From Candidatus Bathyarchaeota archaeon (GTDB lineage Archaea > Thermoproteota > Bathyarchaeia > TCS64): a stretch of 5,488 nt of DNA. The notes beneath the pieces are model-generated. The model did not search any database. It was not told the origin of the DNA and saw only the letters and a list, made by a program, of their open reading frames with translations. Of this stretch, positions 1-4,754 are shown in pieces (within the stretch, counting starts at the first letter, position 1; every line of letters begins with the position of its first letter). Location of the stretch: positions 1 to 5,488 of the forward strand of contig JAUVYU010000065.1 in the NCBI GenBank assembly GCA_030602935.1, read 5' to 3'. The position numbers and the translations under genes are program-made.

Positions 1-1
1 C

Positions 2-403
2 CCAGAATATCCGAAGGTCGATCACGTCGTGCTGACGGATGAGGACCTCCCAGGGATATTGGCGCTCGTGAAACTGACCGAGCCAGGGCCGTTCGCCCCA
101 AGGACCATCGAACTCGGAAAGTACATAGGCCTGAAACGAGAGGGGCAACTCGTCGCTATGGCAGGTGAGAGGATAAAGATCGACGGTTACACCGAGGTCA
201 GCGCCATCTGCACTCATCCAGACCACCGCAGGAAGGGGTACGCGAAGGCGCTGACGTGCATCTTGGCGCAGGAGATCGTGGACCGGGGAGAGAAAGCCTT
301 CCTCCACGTGATGACCCACAACGAACCGGCCGTCAAGCTCTATGAGAGACTGGGCTTCAATACGAGGAAGGAACTACCAATCACAGCCTACAGGCGGACC
401 TAG
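2..403 (+). CDS. GNAT-family N-acetyltransferase, 5'-partial (C-terminal domain)
   Basis: The reading frame is open from the window edge to a TAG, giving 133 visible residues. The protein carries the acetyl-CoA binding core of the GNAT fold, which moves an acetyl group from acetyl-CoA to an amine. Counting from the GTG at 29, beta-strand residues EVSAICTHP (56-64) lead into the pyrophosphate-binding loop RRKGYA (67-72). The NEPAVKLYERLGF segment (98-110) is the typical GNAT C-terminal helix and strand. The TEPGPF (17-22) and VAMAGER (42-48) segments resemble the FR47-like subgroup, whose members are usually over 200 residues with an extra N-terminal domain. A GTG at 29 could serve as a start, but family-like sequence (YPKVDHV) continues upstream of it, so I treat the gene as truncated by the window. 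The acceptor substrate cannot be told. It converges on the MFS gene with a two-base gap. Confidence 0.85.
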   Translation, partial: PEYPKVDHVVLTDEDLPGILALVKLTEPGPFAPRTIELGKYIGLKREGQLVAMAGERIKIDGYTEVSAICTHPDHRRKGYAKALTCILAQEIVDRGEKAFLHVMTHNEPAVKLYERLGFNTRKELPITAYRRT

Positions 404-405
404 GG

Positions 406-1647
406 CTACTCCTCTCGCCTCACGGGCTCCCTCACCTTGAGGACGGCCGCAACCGCCCCCACGACGAAGAGGCCCACGCTCAGGTAGAAAACGAAGGCCT
501 TGGAGTAGCCCTGATAGATGGCCCCACCCACGACGTTCCCCGCACCCCAGATGAGGGACCAAGAGACCTGGGCTATCGCCGAGAACCGCCCCCGATGCTC
601 CTTGGGGGAATAGTCATAGAAGATCGCCTCCCAGGCAGGGTCCCCTATGCAGCCCGCCACCGCCAGCAGCAGACGGGCCGTCAGGATGCCCTGGTAGCTC
701 CCGGCAACCGCGAAGAGGAAGAAGGAGACCGGCCAGAGGAACATGGTCGGGATGATGAACTTCATCCGGCCGTGCTTGTCCGAGGCCCTCGCCAGGGGCG
801 GCATCAGCACTAACCTAGCGATCATCACGATCACCGTGATGGCCCCCCACTGGGAGGCCAGGACCCCCACCTCCTCCTTCGCATATGTGACGAAGTAAGG
901 CTCGGACACCGCCCAGGCGAACGTGAAGACGAAGTCGATCACCAGGAAGGTCCAGAGGGCTTTGGGCAGGTTCCTTAAGGTTTCCGTGAAGTCTGAGAGG
1001 ATCTCTCTGGCTGCGGTCTTAGGGCTCATGCTGACCCCCTTCCCGTTCTCCAGGGTCTCCTCTAAGTACCTGTACCTCAGGAACGAGGCGACTGTTGCCA
1101 GCAGGAACGTGAGGGTGTACGCGAACCGCATGGCCGGCAGGATGCCCCTGACGTCCATGACGAGGCCGATGGCGTATGGCGAGAGGAGGCCGAAGAGGCT
1201 GGGGACAACCTGCCAAAGGGCCATGGTCGTCGCCCTGTTGTCCGGGGTGGTGGAGTCCGCTAACAGAGACATGAATGCGGGGTCCCTTATACCGGAGAAG
1301 AGCGCCTCCAGGATGGTCGCCAGGAAGAGGAACCTGAAATCCGGGGCGTAGGCGAACATCAGCGTGTTCAACGCTAGGAAGAAGCTCATGGAGTAGAGTA
1401 TCTTCTTACGGCCCAAGGTGTCGGCTAGGTAGCCCCCGAACAGGGTTGGAACTATCCTCGTGATTGCTCCGACGGCGGAGATGAGGCCGATGTCGATGTG
1501 GCGGCCTCCAAGCTCTAGGACATATAGCGCGTAGAAGGGCCACGTCATGCTGCCCGCGATGTTCCACAGACCTGAGCTGAGAAGCATTACACCGATGTTG
1601 CCCTTGAGAAAGTCCCATCTACCCGCAGGACTATCAGACTTTATCAT
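406..1647 (-). CDS. Major facilitator superfamily (MFS) transporter
   Basis: This 413-residue protein has the usual MFS length and about 12 hydrophobic segments in two halves of six, with a charged central loop at about 191-228. The loop between helices 2 and 3 carries the MFS signature, GGYLADTLGRKK (71-82), and a degenerate copy, LARASDKHGRMK (285-296), lies at the equivalent place in the second half. A further internal repeat is visible: RDPA (121-124) followed by D131, P135, R138 and W145 matches GDPA (335-338) followed by D345, P348, R352 and W363, reflecting the pseudo-twofold symmetry of the fold. It is a secondary carrier in the cytoplasmic membrane, likely an exporter or proton-coupled carrier of a small molecule, but the substrate cannot be read from sequence. 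The ATG at 1647 is preceded by no clear SD; a TATA-like box lies about 60 bases upstream. The stop is followed one codon later by a second in-frame TAG. Confidence 0.9.
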   Translation of the reverse strand: MIKSDSPAGRWDFLKGNIGVMLLSSGLWNIAGSMTWPFYALYVLELGGRHIDIGLISAVGAITRIVPTLFGGYLADTLGRKKILYSMSFFLALNTLMFAYAPDFRFLFLATILEALFSGIRDPAFMSLLADSTTPDNRATTMALWQVVPSLFGLLSPYAIGLVMDVRGILPAMRFAYTLTFLLATVASFLRYRYLEETLENGKGVSMSPKTAAREILSDFTETLRNLPKALWTFLVIDFVFTFAWAVSEPYFVTYAKEEVGVLASQWGAITVIVMIARLVLMPPLARASDKHGRMKFIIPTMFLWPVSFFLFAVAGSYQGILTARLLLAVAGCIGDPAWEAIFYDYSPKEHRGRFSAIAQVSWSLIWGAGNVVGGAIYQGYSKAFVFYLSVGLFVVGAVAAVLKVREPVRREE

Positions 1648-1706
1648 TATTCGAACATCGATACCATCAGCTGCTCAGGTTCTAGCATTATCCCACCATC
1701 AACGAT

Positions 1707-1720
1707 CATAAAAGTATTCC
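1707..1720 (-). promoter_or_regulatory. Probable archaeal TATA box/BRE for the MFS gene
   Basis: On the minus strand this reads GGAATACTTTTATG. CTTTTATG resembles the archaeal TATA consensus and GGAATA could act as the TFB-recognition element. A start site about 26 bases downstream would fall near 1685, giving a leader of roughly 35-40 bases before the ATG at 1647. It is the best TATA match in an AT-richer stretch between divergent genes. The assignment is by pattern only and assumes an archaeal host. Confidence 0.4.
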
Positions 1721-1764
1721 TGAAACAAACGCCCATGAGGTGTAAAAGGGGTTACGCCATCGCG

Positions 1765-1805
1765 CGCGTACCCAACAGCCATTACCCCCCAAATAGGGTA
1801 TCGCG
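1765..1805. repeat. Imperfect inverted repeat (possible hairpin)
   Basis: CGCGTACCC at 1765-1773 pairs with GGGTATCGCG at 1796-1805 over nine base pairs, with T1801 as a single bulge and a 22-base loop. It sits next to the GTTCTA/TAGAAC repeat and upstream of the small plus-strand gene. It could be an RNA hairpin in a leader or a protein-binding site. The arms are short enough that chance is possible. Confidence 0.35.
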
Positions 1806-1821
1806 TTCTACGAGTTAGAAC
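1805..1821. repeat. Perfect 6-bp inverted repeat with 5-base spacer
   Basis: GTTCTA (1805-1810) and TAGAAC (1816-1821) are exact reverse complements around CGAGT. The spacing puts the arm centres 11 bases apart, about one helical turn, which is typical of sites bound by dimeric helix-turn-helix regulators. A hairpin in RNA is the other reading. No regulator gene is in the window, and a repeat this short can arise by chance. Confidence 0.3.
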
Positions 1822-1874
1822 AAAGAGACTGAACTGTTCGAATGTGTAGCATTTTACCCAAGCGACGTCTCTTA

Positions 1875-1887
1875 GAGGTACGAGGTA
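1875..1887 (+). promoter_or_regulatory. Duplicated Shine-Dalgarno-like motif
   Basis: GAGGTA occurs twice, at 1875-1880 and 1882-1887, separated by one base. GAGGT of the second copy ends six bases before the ATG at 1893, a normal ribosome-binding spacing. This favours 1893 over the upstream in-frame ATG at 1842, which has no such motif before it. Confidence 0.55.
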
Positions 1888-1892
1888 GAGAG

Positions 1893-2051
1893 ATGAAACC
1901 TAAGTCGATCATCGTCTTGACCATAGTACTCGCATTCGCCCTAACGGCGATGTCACTCAACGCGACGCGGCCCACGGGGAGCGAGCTTGAGTACAGGGAG
2001 ATGGTAGAGGCCGGCCTCGGCATGCTCGAGGCACGGATGAACATAGGCTAG
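1893..2051 (+). CDS. Small membrane or exported peptide, unknown function (52 aa)
   Basis: I do not recognise this protein. A short basic start (MKPK) is followed by an uninterrupted hydrophobic stretch at about residues 5-20 (SIIVLTIVLAFALTAM). Next comes a polar linker with Thr, Pro and Gly, and then a predicted amphipathic helix, ELEYREMVEAGLGMLEARM, at about 31-49. The layout is that of a signal anchor or a cleavable signal peptide with a very short mature part. An A-x-A-like cleavage site is not obvious and there is no cysteine for a lipid anchor. Third codon positions are mostly G or C, as in the neighbouring genes, and a good SD precedes the chosen ATG, so I think it is translated. An ATG at 1842 would add 17 residues that look noncoding. 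It is divergent from the MFS gene and converges on the YdeI-family gene, 31 bases away. It could also be a remnant of a longer gene. Confidence 0.5.
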   Translation: MKPKSIIVLTIVLAFALTAMSLNATRPTGSELEYREMVEAGLGMLEARMNIG

Positions 2052-2082
2052 CCAGCTGAAACATATGGTCGCTCGCGTTAAG

Positions 2083-2661
2083 CTACATGTCTATCCCGGG
2101 TCTGATGTTCTGCGCGGACCTCTCCACGACCTTTGAGATACGCCGGGCCCTAGTCTCATCCCTTTTTGCGTCCAACACCCACCAGGTGTACATGAGCTTC
2201 ACTGAGTTTGTGAAGGCCTCCCAGTTACTCCAAGCCTCTTCATCTCCCCTGAGGGCCTCTAATAGGTCTTCAGGGACCTCAGGGGCTACCCTCGAAGTGT
2301 AAGCGGACTCCCACATCCCGTTGGACTTGGCCTTCTCCACCTCGGCGTATCCGGCCTCCGCCATGAGGCCCGCCTCCATCATCCTCTCAGCCCTACCCCT
2401 GTTGAGCTTGGACCACGGGCTGTTCCTCCTCCTGGGCGAGAACCACTGGCGGAACCTGTCGCCGTCGATGCTCTGCATCCTGCCGTCTATCCAGCCGTAG
2501 CAGATGGCCTCCTCGACTGCGTCGACGTACCTCAGCCCCTCCAGGCTCGACCCCACCTTGTACATGATGACCCAGATCCCCTTGTCCCGGGGGTGGTTAT
2601 CCTCGAGCCAGCTGCGCCACTCGGATCGGTTCCTGAAGTCGAGCTCGGGGGGCTGGGTCAT
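2083..2661 (-). CDS. YdeI/OmpD-associated family protein
   Basis: The 192-residue protein matches the usual length and landmarks of the YdeI/OmpD-associated family. It has an N-terminal WRSWLEDNHPRDKGIWVIMYK stretch (15-35), the hallmark EAICYGWIDG (51-60), the basic FSPRR block (74-78), SPWSKLNRGRAERM (81-94), and a C-terminal RARRISKVV (171-179). Family members are soluble and have been linked to resistance to antimicrobial peptides or bacteriocins in some bacteria, but the molecular activity is not established, and I infer nothing more specific here. The ATG is four bases after the stop of the TIGR04076 gene, and its SD lies inside the end of that gene, so the two are very probably co-transcribed. 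No poly-T terminator is evident in the 31 bases between its stop and the convergent small gene. Confidence 0.85.
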   Translation of the reverse strand: MTQPPELDFRNRSEWRSWLEDNHPRDKGIWVIMYKVGSSLEGLRYVDAVEEAICYGWIDGRMQSIDGDRFRQWFSPRRRNSPWSKLNRGRAERMMEAGLMAEAGYAEVEKAKSNGMWESAYTSRVAPEVPEDLLEALRGDEEAWSNWEAFTNSVKLMYTWWVLDAKRDETRARRISKVVERSAQNIRPGIDM

Positions 2662-2665
2662 GCCG

Positions 2666-2977
2666 CTAGATCCTCTCCAGCTTGAATACCACGGTCTTAC
2701 GGCCGTCTGTGCAGCTGGAGTAGGAGGTACTGGGGGCTCCGATCCAGGGGTAGTTCCCTCCCCGCGCCAGGTGGATGAGGTCCCTGTAGATGTCCCTGAA
2801 GGCCCAGCTGCAGAAGCCGGCGGGGCAGCCGAGGCTGTTGTCGAGGATGAACTCCTGTCCCTCTAGGTGGACGGGGCATGGGCTCGTGAAGTCGTCGGGG
2901 AGGTGGCCGGGGGGCTTCCCCTGGAAGACCTCCTCGACCGTGAAGCCCTTGACGACGTTGATCTTGATCCTGGTCAT
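2666..2977 (-). CDS. TIGR04076-family small protein
   Basis: This 103-residue protein matches the small conserved TIGR04076 family, which has no established function. Landmarks are CPVHLEGQEFILD (34-46), PAGFCSWAFRDIYRD (52-66), the GGNYPW segment (73-78), SSCTDGRKTVVFKLERI (87-103) and four cysteines at 34, 51, 56 and 89. Three of these (C34, C56, C89) sit at positions I recall as conserved, so metal or redox chemistry is possible but unproven. The protein ends exactly at the usual VVFKxERI terminus, so it is complete. No signal peptide or membrane helix is visible, so it should be cytoplasmic. The ATG at 2977 is 34 bases downstream of the GGT-family stop with no TATA box in between, which suggests read-through from that gene. 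A strong SD is not obvious. Confidence 0.8.
   Translation of the reverse strand: MTRIKINVVKGFTVEEVFQGKPPGHLPDDFTSPCPVHLEGQEFILDNSLGCPAGFCSWAFRDIYRDLIHLARGGNYPWIGAPSTSYSSCTDGRKTVVFKLERI
2669..2678 (-). promoter_or_regulatory. Shine-Dalgarno site of the YdeI-family gene
   Basis: On the minus strand GGAGAGGATC ends seven bases before the ATG at 2661 and matches seven of nine bases of the archaeal-type SD GAGGTGATC. It overlaps the last codons and stop of the preceding gene, which supports translation from a shared message and this choice of start. Confidence 0.5.
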
Positions 2978-3011
2978 GTCAGGCTCACGTAGTTCTGACC
3001 TCGTGCGCGTA

Positions 3012-4703
3012 TTAGTGTCCTACGGCGATGGACTCGTGCATGTTGAGATGGCACTGGACGCCCCCGTGGAGGAGCCCCGTCTCCAGGTCCACGACGACGC
3101 CGACGGGCCGCCCCCAGCCGTAGCGCTCCCGGTCCACCCAGACGAGGTCGTGGCCCCTCTCCAGGAGCCCCTCCCTCACCTCAGGCGGGTACCTGTTGTC
3201 GACGTAGACGGTGGAGGTCTCCCTGAAGAGCCTGGGGGCCTCGATAGCGTCCTGAATGCCCATCCCGTGGTCCACGACGTTGACGATCACGTGGGCGATG
3301 GAGACCTGGATCTTCCTGCCGCCAGGTGCTCCAACGGCCATGAAGGGCTCCCCGTCCCTGAGGAGGATGGTGGGACAGACGTTCTGGATCCGCCTCTTCC
3401 TGCCGTCGATGGAGTTGGCGTGGCCGGGCTCCGGGTTGAGGCCGTACATGGCGTTGTTCATCGTGATGCCAGTCCCGGGGACGACGATTCCACTGCCGAA
3501 GCCGTCCACGAGGGTATGGTTTACGCAGACCAGGTTCCCCGCCCTGTCCACGACGGCGAGGGCGGTGGTGCACTCGGGCATATGGGGCCAGGGGTCCCCG
3601 GGCTCGACGGCGCATGCCTCGTCCAGGCTTATCCTCTTCCTGAGCTCCTCGGCGTATCCGTCTGAGGCCAAGGCCTTCTGGGGGACGCGGACGTAGCCCG
3701 GGTCGCCGAGGTACTTGAAGCGGTCGGCGAAGGCGAGGCCCACCGCCTCTGCCATGAGGTGGACCGTCTCCGGGGTGCCGAAGCCGAGGCCGGCAAGGTC
3801 GTATCCCTCCAGTATCTTGAGTATCTGCATCAGGGTGATGCCAGAGTGGCTGGGGTCGTAGACCACGTCGTAGCCCCTGTAGCTCCCCGGCTCCGGCTCG
3901 TGGACTATGGGCTCGTAGGCAGCGAGGTCCTCCTCGGTGATGAGGCCACCTCCCAGTTTCATCTCCTCGGCGATGGCCTCAGCGAGCCAGCCTCTGTAGA
4001 AGGCGTCTGGCCCCTCCTCCGCGATAGAAGCCAGGGACTTTGCGAGGTCGGATTGGATGAGTTTCAGCGGGTTCTTAGCGATCACCGAGGAGGGCCTGTA
4101 GGGATACTGGCCGTCGATGAGGTAGATCCTCCTCCACTCCGGGAAGCCGGAGAACAGCCTCATCCTGCTCGCTATGGAGGTGGTGATGCCCCTCCCAGGG
4201 ACGAAGCCCTCCCTGGCGACCGCGATGGCAGGCCCCATGACCTCCTTCAGGCTCATGGTCCCATATCTCTCCAGGGCCTCAGTGAGGCCTGCGACGGTGC
4301 CGGGGGTGGTGCTGGCCTTGTAGCCGTAGACGTTGGCATTGCTCTTCACCTTTCTCCAGCCCATCCAGCCGGGTTCGGTGTCCTCGGTGAGCTCGTACAT
4401 ATCCGGGGTGCAGGTCTTGGCTGGGCGTCCGACGTAGTCGATGATGATGTTCTCCCCGGACTCTAGGTGGATGGCCATGACGCCCTCCCCGCCGATGCCG
4501 TTCGACGCGGGCTCCACGACGCAGTCCATGAAGGCGGCCGCGACCGCGGCGTCTACTGCGTTTCCTCCCCTCCTCATGACCTTGACGCCGGCCTCGCTGA
4601 TGAGGGGATGCTTGGAGGCGACCATGCTGTTCTCGGCGACGCAGTCAGGCCTCCCGGCTCCGTTCCATCTACGACTCTGGTAGACTAGGTGCTGATCAGA
4701 CAT
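3012..4703 (-). CDS. Gamma-glutamyltransferase-family Ntn-hydrolase with altered substrate pocket
   Basis: This 563-residue protein has the full-length GGT fold. The N-terminal part has MVASKHPLISEAG (27-39), GGNAVDAAVAAA (46-57) and VVEPASNGIGGEG (62-74); the middle has STTPGTVAGL (131-140) and a GLITEEDLAAYEP run (253-265). GGT proteins are made as a precursor that cuts itself before a threonine, which becomes the N-terminal nucleophile of the small subunit; here that should be T379 in ECTTALAVVD, giving a small subunit of 185 residues. T397 matches E. coli T409, and the oxyanion glycines are G461-G462 in GAPGG. By manual alignment the gamma-glutamyl-binding residues of E. coli GGT are changed: R114 to V91 (an Arg lies two residues on), N411 to V399, Q430 to A418, D433 to G421, and S462-S463 to Q439-N440. 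H393 is A381, and the lid loop is shortened. No signal peptide is present, so it is probably cytoplasmic, unlike periplasmic GGT. An amidohydrolase or acylase on another substrate is more likely than glutathione turnover. Confidence 0.88.
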   Translation of the reverse strand: MSDQHLVYQSRRWNGAGRPDCVAENSMVASKHPLISEAGVKVMRRGGNAVDAAVAAAFMDCVVEPASNGIGGEGVMAIHLESGENIIIDYVGRPAKTCTPDMYELTEDTEPGWMGWRKVKSNANVYGYKASTTPGTVAGLTEALERYGTMSLKEVMGPAIAVAREGFVPGRGITTSIASRMRLFSGFPEWRRIYLIDGQYPYRPSSVIAKNPLKLIQSDLAKSLASIAEEGPDAFYRGWLAEAIAEEMKLGGGLITEEDLAAYEPIVHEPEPGSYRGYDVVYDPSHSGITLMQILKILEGYDLAGLGFGTPETVHLMAEAVGLAFADRFKYLGDPGYVRVPQKALASDGYAEELRKRISLDEACAVEPGDPWPHMPECTTALAVVDRAGNLVCVNHTLVDGFGSGIVVPGTGITMNNAMYGLNPEPGHANSIDGRKRRIQNVCPTILLRDGEPFMAVGAPGGRKIQVSIAHVIVNVVDHGMGIQDAIEAPRLFRETSTVYVDNRYPPEVREGLLERGHDLVWVDRERYGWGRPVGVVVDLETGLLHGGVQCHLNMHESIAVGH

Positions 4704-4725
4704 GCTCAGAGATTGAGTAAGGATC

Positions 4726-4738
4726 TTAAAATGATATT
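4726..4738 (-). promoter_or_regulatory. Probable TATA box for a leaderless GGT-family transcript
   Basis: On the minus strand AATATCATTTTAA lies in the 51-base gap between the aminotransferase stop and the ATG at 4703. The CATTTTAA core spans -30 to -23 from that ATG, exactly where an archaeal TATA box would sit if transcription began at the ATG. No SD is present before the ATG, which fits a leaderless message. The gene may therefore be transcribed both on its own and by read-through from the aminotransferase gene. Confidence 0.5.
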
Positions 4739-4754
4739 CTCAAGGCAAAGGAGG

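Larger units (their letters stand above)
1648..1892. other. Divergent intergenic region with inverted repeats
   Basis: This 245-base stretch separates the MFS gene (-) from the small exported-peptide gene (+). It is visibly richer in A+T than the flanking genes. Both long frames crossing its right part look like shadows or N-terminal over-extension. It contains the MFS promoter candidate (1707-1720), an imperfect stem CGCGTACCC (1765-1773) with GGGTA-T-CGCG (1796-1805), a perfect repeat GTTCTA (1805-1810)/TAGAAC (1816-1821), and a 9-base inverted pair at 1649-1657 and 1835-1843. No tRNA cloverleaf could be built here. The right half may hold an operator or a structured leader for the plus-strand gene. 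Confidence 0.5.

Noticed and set aside
29..31. GTG as the true start of the GNAT gene
   Set aside because: An AGGTCGATC sequence upstream is only roughly SD-like, and the frame stays open and family-like to the window edge; FR47-type relatives normally have a longer N-terminus.
923..1351. Plus-strand ORF of 142 codons opposite the MFS gene
   Set aside because: It lies wholly inside a well-supported membrane transporter gene; its basic, Ser/Arg-rich translation is what the opposite strand of hydrophobic codons gives.
1835..1843. GTTCGAAT, resembling a tRNA T-loop
   Set aside because: The flanking bases cannot form the five-pair T stem, and no acceptor, D or anticodon arms could be found on either strand; the copy at 1649-1657 fails in the same way.
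1842..1892. Upstream ATG at 1842 as the start of the small peptide gene
   Set aside because: It would place 17 Arg/Leu-rich residues before a typical signal-like N-terminus, has no SD, and would run through the tandem GAGGTA motif that suits the ATG at 1893.
1808..2044. Minus-strand ORF of 78 codons opposite the small peptide gene
   Set aside because: The plus strand has a better SD, a signal-like hydrophobic segment and GC-rich third positions; the minus frame has no ribosome site I can see and a Ser/Arg-rich composition.
2052..2082. Terminator between the convergent small peptide and YdeI-family genes
   Set aside because: The 31 bases hold short palindromes (CAGCTG, CATATG) but no T-run or stable hairpin on either strand.
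2790..3665. Long plus-strand ORF of 291 codons opposite the GGT-like and TIGR04076 genes
   Set aside because: It is a mirror of GC-rich minus-strand coding sequence; the translation is low-complexity, rich in Val, Asp, Pro and Gly, with no recognisable motif, while the minus strand has clear family matches throughout.
3759..4466. Plus-strand ORF of 235 codons opposite the GGT-like gene
   Set aside because: It is a shadow frame of the GGT-like coding strand, with no family motifs and no convincing start signals.
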